A program made the translations under genes and the position numbers. Below the pieces are notes generated by a model. It made no database searches. It saw only the letters and a list, made by a program, of their open reading frames with translations, and was not told where the DNA came from. Shown here piece after piece: positions 43,776 through 53,033 of a stretch of 64,000 nt of DNA (its first letter is position 1; each line of letters starts with the position of its first letter). Origin of the DNA: Pseudomonas bubulae (GTDB taxonomy: Bacteria; Pseudomonadota; Gammaproteobacteria; Pseudomonadales; Pseudomonadaceae); assembly GCF_037023725.1 (NCBI RefSeq), contig NZ_CP146077.1, positions 2,207,001 to 2,271,000 on the forward strand, in the 5' to 3' direction.

Positions 43776-43811
43776 AGCCCCTGAAATGGTTGAACATTTC
43801 AGGGGCTTTTT
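43776..43811 (+). terminator. Terminator after tRNA-Ser
   Basis: AGCCCCTGAAATG (43776-43788) pairs perfectly with CATTTCAGGGGCT (43795-43807), 6-base loop, then TTTT. Confidence 0.95.
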
Positions 43812-43845
43812 CGTGGGCGTCGATAAATGCGGTGCCCATTTCCCC

Positions 43846-45426
43846 TCAGGCAGACACCACCCGGTTGCGCCCGCTTTCCTTGGCACGGTAAAGGCGTTCG
43901 TCGGCCAGTTTTAGTACTTGCTGCGGTGTCATTGGCGCGCCGGCCTTGCTGGCAACACCTATGGAGATTTTCAGGTTGCCGACTTGCGGTATGCGAGCGT
44001 CTGCGATGCTTTGGCGTATGCGTTCGGCGATGGCTCTGGCCGTTTCTTGCGTGGTATCCGGTAGCAGCAGCGAAAATTCCTCCCCACCGCTGCGACATGC
44101 CAGGTCGTTTGCCCGTGAGTTCTGCTTGAGGATTTCGGCCACCTGCTTGAGTGCAACGTCGCCAGCGTCGTGCCCGAATGTGTCATTGACCCGCTTGAAA
44201 TGATCAATATCCAGCGCCAGTACCGTGTAGGGCTGCTGGGTCTGCTCCAGCACGCTCAGTAACTCTTCCATGGCCCGGCGATTGGCCAGGCCGGTGAGAG
44301 GGTCACTTTGCGCCTCGTGGCTGAGGCGGCCAAGCTTTTGCTGCAGCAGTTGCACCCCCGCCAGCATGGCCTGGCGGATGGCCGAAGCATCGTGGTACCA
44401 GGCGTTGATACGTTGCAGCAACTCCGTAGTCTGCGGCGCGGACAGCTGTTGCGCCGCGGCAGACAGCAGGCGCAGGGGCCGGGCGATCAGCGTTGTGCCG
44501 ACGAATACCAGTACCATCCCCAGAAGCCCGGCCGGAATCATGCCCATGATCATGTCGTGCATAAGCCGGCGCAAGGTCGCCTGACTATGCTCCCTGGGTT
44601 GTTGCACCACTACCGCCCAATTGGAGTCCGGGACCTGGCTGTAACCTGCCAGCATTTCGACGCCTTCGGAATTCCTTATTTCCATCGAACCGCGTTCGCC
44701 GCCCAGGGCCGCATCAACCGCAAGGTTTTCACCAAGCACTTCAGAGATACGCGCAGGATTGGGGTGGTAAAGCAGTCGACGATTGCTGTCGGCCACAAAC
44801 GCAAAAGTGCCTTCGTGATGAAAGTGGCTGCTGATGACGGTGTGCAAGGCACTTTGATCAAGCAGGTAAATAGACCCGACCACGGCGCCGAGAAACACAC
44901 CGGCCTTGCTGAAAACAGGTTCTGATACGAATACGATCAAGTTGCCCTGGCGGGATACATAGGTCGAGCTGACCAGTGCCCGGCGCTCTTGGAGTGCTTG
45001 CCTGATACCGCTGGCCGGGACGTTGGAACCGACAATCTGCGCCTGTGGCGGATTCGAGGCCAGGACTTTGCCGTTGGCATCGAGGATTTCGACGGAGTTG
45101 AAATACTGATCCTGTGCCTCCAGCCTCAAGGCTTCTTCATGCAGCACCTGGGGATCGTCCCAGTGCTTGCCGAGGATTTTGGCGCTGTAGTTCAGGTTGT
45201 TGTGGGCTGCGCGCAAGAACTCACCAATGCTGGAGGCAACTTTTGCCGCATAGGCAGCATTGGACTCCAGGGTCGAATGGATCAGGGCGTCGCGTTGTAC
45301 GCGATAGGCCACCACAAGGCTGTTGCACAGGGTCGCCAGGACTGACGCCAGAACAATGCAGAGGATCAGGCCGCGCAGGTTTACGGGCAATGGGCGTGAT
45401 GGTTTAAAGCTGTCGGTCATGGGCAT
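43846..45426 (-). CDS. Membrane diguanylate cyclase with Cache sensor
   Basis: A 526-residue protein: membrane helix (about residues 20-45, LRGLILCIVLASVLATL), periplasmic double-Cache-like domain to about 290 (EILDANGKVLASNP; YVSRQGNLIVFVSEPVF), a second helix (MIPAGLLGMVLVFVGTTLI), a short HAMP-like linker, then GGDEF. The active loop reads SGGEEF and an intact inhibitory site RAND stands five residues before it, so it should make c-di-GMP and be product-inhibited. The ATG at 45426 is preferred; one at 45420 is equally possible, and the upstream open frame looks non-coding. No phosphodiesterase is adjacent. Confidence 0.9.
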   Translation of the reverse strand: MPMTDSFKPSRPLPVNLRGLILCIVLASVLATLCNSLVVAYRVQRDALIHSTLESNAAYAAKVASSIGEFLRAAHNNLNYSAKILGKHWDDPQVLHEEALRLEAQDQYFNSVEILDANGKVLASNPPQAQIVGSNVPASGIRQALQERRALVSSTYVSRQGNLIVFVSEPVFSKAGVFLGAVVGSIYLLDQSALHTVISSHFHHEGTFAFVADSNRRLLYHPNPARISEVLGENLAVDAALGGERGSMEIRNSEGVEMLAGYSQVPDSNWAVVVQQPREHSQATLRRLMHDMIMGMIPAGLLGMVLVFVGTTLIARPLRLLSAAAQQLSAPQTTELLQRINAWYHDASAIRQAMLAGVQLLQQKLGRLSHEAQSDPLTGLANRRAMEELLSVLEQTQQPYTVLALDIDHFKRVNDTFGHDAGDVALKQVAEILKQNSRANDLACRSGGEEFSLLLPDTTQETARAIAERIRQSIADARIPQVGNLKISIGVASKAGAPMTPQQVLKLADERLYRAKESGRNRVVSA

Positions 45427-45617
45427 GTTCGATAAGCGCAAAAAAACTTGAATAGAGGTTTGGACTCCAGAACCTGGCGGTGCGCAGGTCACTAGCAGAG
45501 TAGGTAGGGGTGAGCGCTCTGTCACACCCGTAAACAAGAATAATTGCTGAACTGCGGCTATCGCCCGCTTGCGGCCGACGGCGGGTGCCAATCACCAGTC
45601 GGTGGATTTATGCGTCA

Positions 45618-45658
45618 TTGGTATAAGTGCTATCAATAAAGCCGCGTTTATCAATGAA
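45618..45658 (+). promoter_or_regulatory. Repeated TATCAA elements before the hydrolase gene
   Basis: TTGGTA (45618-45623) and TATCAA (45631-45636) form an inverted pair 7 bases apart; TATCAATAAA (45631) is repeated as TATCAATGAA (45649) at 18-base spacing. This could be a regulator site, perhaps for the nearby LysR protein; that link is inference. Confidence 0.35.
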
Positions 45659-45694
45659 TTCCTACAGAAGTTTTAACTTGAAAGGGAGATTACT

Positions 45695-46744
45695 GTGACG
45701 TTTACGGTGCTTAAAGCCACGTTTATGGCCGCAATGGTCGGCATGTCCGCCGCGGAGGCGGGGGACTACAAGACCAACCCGTTCACCCTGACCTACGCGG
45801 GTGCGATCACTCGCAACGAGCCAGGCAAAGTCAATATCCACCCGGTCACCTACCAGCTCAATGGCCTGGACATCGCCGCCAATGTGTACACCCCCGCCAA
45901 TTACGATGCGGGCAAGAAATACCCTGCCATTGTCGTCGCGCACCCCAACGGCGGGGTCAAGGAGCAGGTGGCGGGCCTGTATGCCCAGCGCCTGGCGGAC
46001 AGGGGCTATATCACCATCACCGCCGACGCCGCCTACCAGGGCGCCAGCGGCGGCCAGCCGCGCAATGTCGACAAACCTGCCAACCGTGTTGAAGACATCC
46101 ACGGCATGGCCGATTTTATTGCCAGTTACCCCGGTGTTGACCCCCAACGTCTGGGCTTGCTGGGTATCTGCGGCGGCGGTGGCTATGCCTTGAAAGCCGG
46201 GCAGAGCGACAAGCGTTTCCAGTCGATTGCCACTGTGAGCATGTTCAATTCAGGTCTGGTACGCCGTAATGGCTTTATGGATTCGCAACTGGACACCCTC
46301 CAGGAGCGTCTGCAGCAGGCCTCCGCTGCCCGTGCCCAGGAAGCGGCAGGTGGCGAAGTAATCTACACCGGCGATGTCAAACTCACCGACGAGCAGATCG
46401 CCAAGCTGCCCTTTGATCTGTATCGCGAAGGTTTCGAGTATTACGGCAAAACCCACTCCCACCCCAACTCGACCTTCAAATACACCCTCAGCAGCCTGAT
46501 GGACCTGATGAGTTTCGACGCCACCAACCAGCTCGAATTGCTCAACAAACCGTTGCTGATGATTGCCGGCAGCAAGGCCGACACCCTGTATATGACCGAG
46601 CAGGCGTTCGCCAGGGCCACGGGCACCCAGGACAAGACACTGTTCAAGATCTATGGTGCGACCCATATCCAGACCTACTGGGTGCCTGAATATGTGGACA
46701 CTGCCATTAACCAGCTGGCTGATTTCTATGCCAGAACACTCTGA
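45695..46744 (+). CDS. Exported alpha/beta hydrolase with Cys nucleophile motif
   Basis: A 349-residue dienelactone-hydrolase-like protein. The N-terminus (VLKATFMAAMVGMSAAEAGD) looks like a short Sec signal. The core has VVAHPNGGVKEQV (oxyanion region) and nucleophile elbow LGICGGGGYAL, where Cys159 replaces the usual Ser, as in dienelactone hydrolases. Asp in IAGSKADTLYM and His in IYGATHIQTYW complete the triad. The substrate is unknown. The GTG start at 45695 follows AAAGGGAG. An exported cupin follows 15 bases after the stop, so they form an operon. Confidence 0.82.
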   Translation: MTFTVLKATFMAAMVGMSAAEAGDYKTNPFTLTYAGAITRNEPGKVNIHPVTYQLNGLDIAANVYTPANYDAGKKYPAIVVAHPNGGVKEQVAGLYAQRLADRGYITITADAAYQGASGGQPRNVDKPANRVEDIHGMADFIASYPGVDPQRLGLLGICGGGGYALKAGQSDKRFQSIATVSMFNSGLVRRNGFMDSQLDTLQERLQQASAARAQEAAGGEVIYTGDVKLTDEQIAKLPFDLYREGFEYYGKTHSHPNSTFKYTLSSLMDLMSFDATNQLELLNKPLLMIAGSKADTLYMTEQAFARATGTQDKTLFKIYGATHIQTYWVPEYVDTAINQLADFYARTL

Positions 46745-46759
46745 TTCCGGGAGGTTTGC

Positions 46760-47251
46760 ATGAAGCGGACACTGTGGACACTTGCCATGTGTGTTGCGGC
46801 CCCCCTGGCGGGTGCCGCCGGATCGTCAGCCGTTGACGACAAGGCCCGGGCGCAGCAGATCACCCGCAGCGCCGACCAGGCCTCGACAGCGGGTCCCGAG
46901 GACTACTTTACCGGGCAGGTACGGGTCGATCCGCTGTTTGCCGCCAGCGAGGAAATCAACGCTTCGGGTGCCTACGTCACCTTTGCGCCGGGCTCCCGCT
47001 CCGCCTGGCACACTCACCCGGCCGGGCAGCGGCTGGTGGTGGTGTCCGGCGTGGGACTGACCCAGGAGTGGGGCAAGCCGGTGCAGCAAATCCACCCCGG
47101 CGATGTGGTGGTTTGCCCACCGGGCGTCAAACACTGGCACGGCGCCGCAGCGGACGGTGCCATGACTCATCTGGCCGTCACCGGCAGCGTGGACGGTAAG
47201 AGCGTGACCTGGATGGAGAAAGTGACGGATGAGCAATACCAGAGCCGTTAA
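46760..47251 (+). CDS. Exported cupin-domain protein
   Basis: A 163-residue protein with a signal peptide (MKRTLWTLAMCVAAPLAGA/A) and a single cupin barrel. Metal ligands are visible in WHTHPAGQRLVVVSG (motif 1, two His and Gln) and PPGVKHWHGA (motif 2 His). The segment EDYFTGQVRVDPLFAA is common to cupins often annotated as carboxymuconolactone- or mandelonitrile-lyase-related; the real reaction is unknown. It sits directly after the Cys-type hydrolase, with a GGGAGG ribosome site, and the two probably act in the same exported pathway. Confidence 0.82.
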   Translation: MKRTLWTLAMCVAAPLAGAAGSSAVDDKARAQQITRSADQASTAGPEDYFTGQVRVDPLFAASEEINASGAYVTFAPGSRSAWHTHPAGQRLVVVSGVGLTQEWGKPVQQIHPGDVVVCPPGVKHWHGAAADGAMTHLAVTGSVDGKSVTWMEKVTDEQYQSR

Positions 47252-47313
47252 GTTTCAGAGCCCTGCCATGCTGGCTGCGGGGTGGACGGGCAAAGCCGTG
47301 AGCTGGCACCTCC

Positions 47314-48207
47314 TCAGCCTGGGTAACGCAAGGCTTCGCGCAGCAGGGTGAAGGCCGGGGAGGACTGGCGTCGGCTCGGGTAGTAGAGGTGGTAGCCGGA
47401 GTAGGGTTCGCACCAGTCCTCCAGCACACGGATCAGGCGGCCCTGCTCGATATAGGGCCGTACCACGTCTTCCGGCATATAGGCCAGGCCCAGCCCCTGC
47501 AGGACTGATTCCAGGCGCATGGCAATGTTGTTGAACACCAGTTGGCCTTCGATCCGCACGTTGAGTGCCTGGCCGTTTTTTTCGAATTCCCACATAAACA
47601 GGCCGCCGTGGGTAGGCATGCGCAGGGTGATGCAGTTGTGCGCCATGAGATCGGCCGGGATCACCGGCTTGGGGTAGTGGCTGAAGTAAGCGGGGGAGCC
47701 GATCACCGCCATGCGCATATCGGGCCCGATGCGCATGGCAATCATGTCCTTGGCCACCTGTTCGCCCAGGCGCACGCCAGCATCGAAGCCCTCGGCGACG
47801 ATATCGGTCAGGCCGTAGTCGACGATAATCTCGATGCTCAAGTCCGGGTGGTCGGGCAGCAGCCGCGCCAGCACCGGCTGCAGCACCGCAATCGCCGCAT
47901 GCTCCCCTGCGGTGATGCGCAATTTGCCCGCTGGCCGGTCACGGAACTTGCTGAGCAGCGCCAGCTCGCTGTTGATCTCGTCGAAGCGTGGGGCGATCAC
48001 CTGCAGCAGGTGCTCGCCCGCCTGGGTCGGGGCAACGCTGCGGGTAGTGCGCGCCAGCAGGCGCACCCCCAGGCGTTCCTCGAGCTGGCGCATGGCCCGG
48101 CTCAGGGCCGGTTGCGACATGCCCAGGCGGGCGGCGGCGCGGGTAAAGCTGCGCTCCTGGGCAACTACCGCGAAGATCGCCAGTTGGTCGTAGCTTTCAA
48201 CCGTCAT
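47314..48207 (-). CDS. LysR-family transcriptional regulator
   Basis: A 297-residue LysR protein. The winged helix-turn-helix is at residues 5-62 (LAIFAVVAQERSFTRAAARL; SQPALSRAMRQLEERLGVRL). The effector domain runs from about 90 to 295 and contains GFDAGVRLGEQVAKDMIA, typical of the large subgroup that includes DhcR/YhjC-like proteins. It is convergent with the hydrolase-cupin operon and is the only regulator next to it, so control of that operon is plausible but not shown. The stop is 62 bases from the cupin stop. Confidence 0.92.
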   Translation of the reverse strand: MTVESYDQLAIFAVVAQERSFTRAAARLGMSQPALSRAMRQLEERLGVRLLARTTRSVAPTQAGEHLLQVIAPRFDEINSELALLSKFRDRPAGKLRITAGEHAAIAVLQPVLARLLPDHPDLSIEIIVDYGLTDIVAEGFDAGVRLGEQVAKDMIAMRIGPDMRMAVIGSPAYFSHYPKPVIPADLMAHNCITLRMPTHGGLFMWEFEKNGQALNVRIEGQLVFNNIAMRLESVLQGLGLAYMPEDVVRPYIEQGRLIRVLEDWCEPYSGYHLYYPSRRQSSPAFTLLREALRYPG

Positions 48208-48232
48208 ATCGCCGTCCCTGTGCAGTGGCCCG

Positions 48233-49024
48233 TCAAACGATGGCGGGGTACTCGGCCAGGGTGTCCGGCCACGGGCTCAGCACCTCAAAGCCGTCGTCAG
48301 TCACGGCCACCATATGCTCCCACTGGGCCGACAGCGAGCCATCCCTGGTCACGACAGTCCAGTGGTCAGGCAGCGTCTTCACATGGCGCTTGCCAGCGTT
48401 AAGCATCGGTTCGATGGTGAAAATCATGCCGGTCTTGAGCTTCATGCCCTGGCCCGGATAACCGTAGTGCAGCACCTGCGGTTCGTCGTGATAGACCTTG
48501 CCGATGCCGTGGCCGCAATACTCGCGTACCACACTGAAGCCTTCTTTCTCGGCCAGGGTCTGGATGGCGTGGCCGATATCGCCCAGGGTTGCGCCCGGGC
48601 GGACCATGCGGATCCCGGCACACATGGCGTCGTAGGTGGTTTTCACCAGATGCCGGGCTGCGGGGCTTGGCTCGCCGACAAAGTACATGCGGCTGGTATC
48701 GCCGAACCAGCCATCCTTGACCACGGCGATATCGATATTGACGATATCGCCGTCGCGCAGCACGCGGTTGGACGGGATGCCGTGACATACCACTTCATTG
48801 ACCGAAGCACATACGGTTTTGGGGAAACCGTGATAGCCCACGTTGCCGGGGATGGCCTTTTGCACGTTGACGATGTAATCGTGGCAGATCCGGTCGAGCT
48901 GGTCGGTGGTGACCCCGGCCTTGACGTGCTCGGCGATCATGGCCAGCACTTCGGCGGCCAGCTTGCCCGCGACCTTGGACTGGGCGATTTGCGCCGGGGT
49001 GTTGATAACGACGCTGGCCTTCAT
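48233..49024 (-). CDS. map: Type I methionine aminopeptidase
   Basis: A 263-residue M24 metallopeptidase removing initiator methionine. All five metal ligands are in place: Asp in NIDIAVVKDGWFGDTSRMY (two), His in YCGHGIGKVYHDEP, Glu in MIFTIEPMLNAG and Glu in SAQWEHMVAV. This gene is not in the usual rpsB-tsf setting of the housekeeping map, so it is probably a second copy. Its ATG overlaps the stop of the ParD-like gene (ATGA arrangement), which makes the pair translationally coupled. Confidence 0.94.
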   Translation of the reverse strand: MKASVVINTPAQIAQSKVAGKLAAEVLAMIAEHVKAGVTTDQLDRICHDYIVNVQKAIPGNVGYHGFPKTVCASVNEVVCHGIPSNRVLRDGDIVNIDIAVVKDGWFGDTSRMYFVGEPSPAARHLVKTTYDAMCAGIRMVRPGATLGDIGHAIQTLAEKEGFSVVREYCGHGIGKVYHDEPQVLHYGYPGQGMKLKTGMIFTIEPMLNAGKRHVKTLPDHWTVVTRDGSLSAQWEHMVAVTDDGFEVLSPWPDTLAEYPAIV

Positions 49025-49263
49025 GAATGTGCTCCGGTTGCGAGGGGGGTGTCTTGCAGTGCCACATTCAAGTCCAGGCCGCCAGCCTGCTCGGCCCGCA
49101 CCAGCAGGCGGCAGATCTGGTTGTGATCAAGGTTGGGGTGCAGTTCGGACAGCATGCCGATCCGCATCCAGTGCTCGGCTTGTGCATTGATCGAGCGGCT
49201 CAGCGCGTTGCTGGCGACCCGCAGGTTTTCGTGCATCTGCTCGGATATCTTGACGATGCCCAT
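49021..49263 (-). CDS. ParD-like antitoxin-family protein
   Basis: An 80-residue protein beginning MGIVKISEQMHENLRVASNA, the pattern of the ParD-like family: a short strand and helices of a ribbon-helix-helix-like DNA-binding unit (SRSINAQAEHWMRIGMLSEL), followed by an acidic tail. No ParE-type toxin gene is next to it; the partner in the operon is the methionine aminopeptidase, whose start codon it overlaps. An inverted repeat just upstream could be its operator. Whether it is an antitoxin or just a DNA-binding regulator of map is open. Confidence 0.82.
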   Translation of the reverse strand: MGIVKISEQMHENLRVASNALSRSINAQAEHWMRIGMLSELHPNLDHNQICRLLVRAEQAGGLDLNVALQDTPLATGAHS

Positions 49264-49267
49264 CAGC

Positions 49268-49293
49268 GTTCCAATATGAAATGTATATGGAAC
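49268..49293 (-). promoter_or_regulatory. Inverted repeat before the ParD-like/map pair
   Basis: GTTCCAATAT at 49268 and ATATGGAAC ending at 49293 form an inverted repeat, with direct GTATAT copies at 49283 and 49294. It lies 5 bases upstream of the ParD-like start, where an RHH autoregulator would bind. Confidence 0.55.
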
Positions 49294-49378
49294 GTATATT
49301 AGGCGAGAGCTGCTCGTGATCGCAAGCTGTAGCGGTTTTCAATCGTGTAGAAACTCTGTTTCCGGTCAAGGTCTCCCT

Positions 49379-49464
49379 GTGGGAGCGGGCTTGCTCGCGA
49401 TGCATGCGGCGCGGTCTGTCAGGTAAACCGCGTCAATTTCATCGCGAGCAAGCCCGCTCCCACA
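49379..49464. repeat. REP doublet, copy 5
   Basis: TGTGGGAGCGGGCTTGCTCG at the left and GCGAGCAAGCCCGCTCCCACA (21 bases shown as two parts in the sequence) at the right; inner core GCGCGGTCTGTCAGG. It lies between the ParD-like promoter and the poxB stop. Confidence 0.92.
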
Positions 49465-49490
49465 AAGTACTGCGGTTATTGGAGAGTTAA

Positions 49491-51212
49491 TCAGCGCCAC
49501 AAGTTGACTTTGGCCAGGTCGATCAGCTCCCGGGCGCGGCCGTCCATCACGGTCTTGAGCATAAACAGGCTGAAGCCCTTGGCCTGTTCGAACGTCTTGG
49601 TCGGCGGCATGACCAGCTCCTGACGGGCGCTGACCACATCCACCAGCACCGGGCCGTCATGGGCGAAGGCTTCGCGCAGCGCCGCTTCCAGTTCGGATGG
49701 ATGCTCCACGCGAATCCCTTTAACCCCCATGGCCTGGGCCATTGCCGCAAAGTCCGGATTTTTCAGGTCGCAACCCACATCCGGGAAGCCCGCTGCCTTC
49801 ATTTCCATTTCGACAAAACCCAGGGTGCCGTTGTTGAGCACGATGACCTTGACCGGCAAGCCCACCTGGCTGAGGGTGAGGAAGTCACCCATCATCATGG
49901 TGAAACCACCGTCGCCGGACATTGAGATAACCTGGCGATCCGGGTATGTCGCCTGTGCGCCGATGGCCTGCAGCATGGCATTGGCCATCGAGCCGTGGTT
50001 GAACGAGCCGATCAGGCGCCGTTTGCCGTTCATTTTCAAATAGCGGGCTGCCCACGCAGTGGGGGTGCCAACGTCGCAGGTGAAAATCGCATCCTCTGCC
50101 GCCAGCTCACTGACCAGCCGGTTGAGGTACTGGGGGTGGATGATAGAGCTGCCAGGGCCACTTTCCGCCAGGGCGTCGAGGTCTTCCCGGGCTTTTTTGT
50201 AATCGTCCAGCGCCTGGTCGAGGTGGTCGCGGTCGGGGTTTTGCATCACCTTGGGCAATACTGCCTCAAGTGTCAGCTTCACATCACCGAGCAGCCCCAG
50301 TTGCAGCGGGCAGCGATTGCCCAGGGCTTCGGGGCGCAGGTCGATCTGTGCGATATAACTGTGCTCGGGATAGAACTGGCGATAAGGAAAGTTGGTGCCC
50401 AGCATCAGCAGGGTGTCGCAGTTCATCATCGCCTTGTAACCCGAGGCGAAGCCGATCAGGCCGGTCATGCCGACGTCATAGGGGTTGTCGTATTCGACAT
50501 GTTCCTTGCCGCGCAGGGCATGCACTATGGGCGCGTTCAACCGCTCGGCCAGGGCCAGGATTTCGCTATGGGCACCGGCGCAGCCTGCGCCGCACAGCAG
50601 TGTGACTTTCTTGCCGTCATTGAGAAACGACGCCAGCCGGTCGATATCGGGCGGGGCGGGACAGACCAGCGGCTGGGCAGGCTTGAGCCATTGCGCCACC
50701 TTGGCCTCGGTCGCTTGCAGCGCCACATCCCCCGGAATCACTACCACCGCCACTCCGCGTTTGGCGATGGCCGTGCGCATGGCCCGATGCAGAATCTGCG
50801 GCAGCTGCTCAGGGCGGGACACCAGTTCAACGTAGTGGCTGCATTCCTTGAACAGGCTTTCGGGGTGGGTGGCCTGAAAATAGTCGATACCGATTTCGCT
50901 GCCGGGAATGTGAGCGGCCAGTGCCAGCACCGGTACTCCGCTGCGATGGGCGTCGAACAGGCCATTGATCAAGTGCAGGTTGCCGGGGCCACAGCTGCCG
51001 GCGCAAACCGCCAGCTCGCCGGTCAAATGGGCTTCGGCCCCGGCGGCGAATGCGGCGGACTCCTCGTTGCGCATATGGATCCACTCAATCTGCTCCTGGC
51101 GACGCAAGGCGTCGGTAAAGCCATTGAGGGAATCACCCACCACGCCAAATACACGCTTTACGCCGGCTTGCTGCAGGGTTTCGGTGATGAAATCGGCAAC
51201 CGTTCTGGTCAT
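49491..51212 (-). CDS. poxB: Pyruvate oxidase PoxB-like (ubiquinone-dependent)
   Basis: A 573-residue thiamine-diphosphate enzyme. N-terminal Pyr domain with catalytic Glu in [20 protein letters not shown], central FAD-type domain, and C-terminal PP domain with the ThDP motif [30 protein letters not shown]. The ending [20 protein letters not shown], then DLAKVNLWR, resembles the membrane-binding tail of E. coli PoxB, which decarboxylates pyruvate to acetate and CO2 and passes electrons to ubiquinone. A GAGGAG site precedes the ATG. Monocistronic. Confidence 0.9.
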   Translation of the reverse strand: MTRTVADFITETLQQAGVKRVFGVVGDSLNGFTDALRRQEQIEWIHMRNEESAAFAAGAEAHLTGELAVCAGSCGPGNLHLINGLFDAHRSGVPVLALAAHIPGSEIGIDYFQATHPESLFKECSHYVELVSRPEQLPQILHRAMRTAIAKRGVAVVVIPGDVALQATEAKVAQWLKPAQPLVCPAPPDIDRLASFLNDGKKVTLLCGAGCAGAHSEILALAERLNAPIVHALRGKEHVEYDNPYDVGMTGLIGFASGYKAMMNCDTLLMLGTNFPYRQFYPEHSYIAQIDLRPEALGNRCPLQLGLLGDVKLTLEAVLPKVMQNPDRDHLDQALDDYKKAREDLDALAESGPGSSIIHPQYLNRLVSELAAEDAIFTCDVGTPTAWAARYLKMNGKRRLIGSFNHGSMANAMLQAIGAQATYPDRQVISMSGDGGFTMMMGDFLTLSQVGLPVKVIVLNNGTLGFVEMEMKAAGFPDVGCDLKNPDFAAMAQAMGVKGIRVEHPSELEAALREAFAHDGPVLVDVVSARQELVMPPTKTFEQAKGFSLFMLKTVMDGRARELIDLAKVNLWR

Positions 51213-51548
51213 GGTGCGGGCTCCTCGAAGCAGTAGGGTGGATCAAGCAGGATAGACACTGCATGCGACCTTGCCGGGGATTGAAACGTTCACAGAGCCC
51301 GCTCCCACAGAGGCTTGATTGTTTAGCGCCGATGTAACCAAAGGTATAAATCCCTGCATTTAAACAACCCACCCGGGCGTGTGAGGCTGGGTTCCCTTTT
51401 TGGCAACGGTTGCAGGTATGAGCAGCATTCAGTGCCCCTGGCAGGCCTTCTGGGCCCTGTTTCACTGCCGTCATGCCCGCCCGCCGGATCTTCATCGTGC
51501 CGTCAAATCCTGAATATGTGCGCCCCGGCGCCTGTCTGATACGAACCG
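51213..51548. other. poxB to glutamine-synthetase-like intergenic region
   Basis: A 336-base space. It contains a lone REP half-site AGCCCGCTCCCACA (51296-51309) without its partner, A/T-rich DNA at 51318-51365 that may hold poxB or downstream promoters, and no gene I can support. Confidence 0.5.
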
Positions 51549-52940
51549 ATGAGTATTGCCATGAGTGCTGCAACCGCGTTTGTCCCGCTGCAACAAGCCC
51601 TGGATTTTCTGGAATTACATCCCCACATCGAGATGTTCGAACTGTTCATCATCGACAATAACGGCGTGCCTCGCGGCAAGTTGCTGCACCGCGACGAGTT
51701 GCTGGCGGTCTACGAGAGCGGTCGGCCGCTGCCGAGCACGATTCTGGGCTTGAGCATTAACGGCGATGATGTGGAAAACACCGGCCTGGTGTGGGATGTG
51801 GGCGACATCGACTGCCGTGCCTATCCCGTCAGCGGCAGTTTGCAGCCCATGCCGTGGCGCCTGATTCCCACGGCGGCAGTACAGGTCAGCATGCATCCCC
51901 AACAGGGCATGCCCGCCACAGTGGCCGACCCCCGGCACTTGCTGGCCAAGGTTATCGACGGCCTCAAGGCCGATGGCTACTACCCGGTGATGGCGGCGGA
52001 GCTGGAGTTTTATCTGCTCGATCAGCAGCGCGACAGCAACGGTCGCCCGCAACCGGCCCGTGATGCTGATGGCCAGCGCCCGCGGGCGACCCAGGTTTAC
52101 GGTTTGCGCGAGCTGGAGCAGATCGAGCCGTTTCTGGCCGATTTGTACAGCGCTTGCAAGCTCCAGGGGATACCTGCACGCACGGCGATTTCCGAATATG
52201 CGCCGGGGCAGGTGGAAATTACCCTGGAGCATCGCAGTGACGCGCTGCAGGCAATGGACGAAGCGGTGCGCTACAAGCGCCTGGTCAAAGGCGTGGCGCA
52301 CAAGCACGGGATGGTTGCCTGCTTTATGGCCAAGCCTTTCGATGATCTGGCCGGTACCGGCATGCACATGCATGTGAGCCTGGCCGACAAGGACGGCAAC
52401 AACCTGTTTGCCAGCGAGGCAGCGGACGGTACGCCGTTGCTCAGGCAGGCGGTGGGCGGAATGCTCAGCACTTTGCTCGATTCACTGTTGATGTTTTGCC
52501 CCAATGCCAACTCCTACCGCCGATTCCAGAGCAACAGTTATGCGCCGCTGGCCGCTACCTGGGGCGTGGACAACCGTACGGTGAGCCTGCGGGTGCCCGG
52601 TGGTCCGGCGTTTTCACGGCATATCGAACACCGCATATGTGGTGCCGATGCCAATCCGTACCTGGCCGCGGCAGCTATTCTGGCCGGAATCCATCGTGGC
52701 ATTCGCGAGCAACTCGACCCGGGTGCGCCGGTCGAAGGCAATGGCTATGCCCAGGCCAGCGAGCGGTTGCCGACCGACTGGCTGACCACCTTGCGGGCGT
52801 TGCAGGCTTCGGAGTGGGCAAAAGAAGCCTTCGGTCCGGAGTTTCTCAAGGTCTACCTGGCCGTGAAAAACGCGGAATACCGTCAATTCATGGGCGAAGT
52901 GGGCGAGCAGGACTGGCGCTGGTATTTGCAGCAGGCGTGA
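51549..52940 (+). CDS. Glutamine synthetase family protein, gamma-glutamylpolyamine synthetase-like
   Basis: A 463-residue class I glutamine-synthetase homologue. Metal and substrate motifs: MAAELEFYLLD, ISEYAPGQVEITLEH, GTGMHMHVSLAD and SYRRFQSNSYAPLAATWGVD with NRTVSLRVPGG. Compared with true GlnA the short N-terminus and these loops fit the PuuA/SpuI group that joins glutamate to putrescine or other amines. No puu/spu genes are adjacent, so the amine is unknown. Two ATGs (51549 and 51561) are possible and neither has a strong ribosome site. Confidence 0.85.
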   Translation: MSIAMSAATAFVPLQQALDFLELHPHIEMFELFIIDNNGVPRGKLLHRDELLAVYESGRPLPSTILGLSINGDDVENTGLVWDVGDIDCRAYPVSGSLQPMPWRLIPTAAVQVSMHPQQGMPATVADPRHLLAKVIDGLKADGYYPVMAAELEFYLLDQQRDSNGRPQPARDADGQRPRATQVYGLRELEQIEPFLADLYSACKLQGIPARTAISEYAPGQVEITLEHRSDALQAMDEAVRYKRLVKGVAHKHGMVACFMAKPFDDLAGTGMHMHVSLADKDGNNLFASEAADGTPLLRQAVGGMLSTLLDSLLMFCPNANSYRRFQSNSYAPLAATWGVDNRTVSLRVPGGPAFSRHIEHRICGADANPYLAAAAILAGIHRGIREQLDPGAPVEGNGYAQASERLPTDWLTTLRALQASEWAKEAFGPEFLKVYLAVKNAEYRQFMGEVGEQDWRWYLQQA

Positions 52941-53033
52941 CCCGCCTGTTTTCATGGTTTTGTGACAATTTTTTCACTGGTGTCCCGATAATCTCTGCGT
53001 TGATCATCATCAAACACAAGAGTTCGCGGGCCC

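Noticed and set aside
43670..43811. tRNA-Ser as an integration site for a genomic island
   Set aside because: No repeated 3' tRNA end, integrase or composition change was seen downstream; the tRNA is followed by its own terminator and a chromosomal-looking GGDEF gene.
51418..51513. Possible 31-residue peptide before the glutamine-synthetase-like gene
   Set aside because: ATG is preceded by only a poor ribosome site, and the peptide (Trp/His/Arg mix) has no recognisable feature; judged chance.
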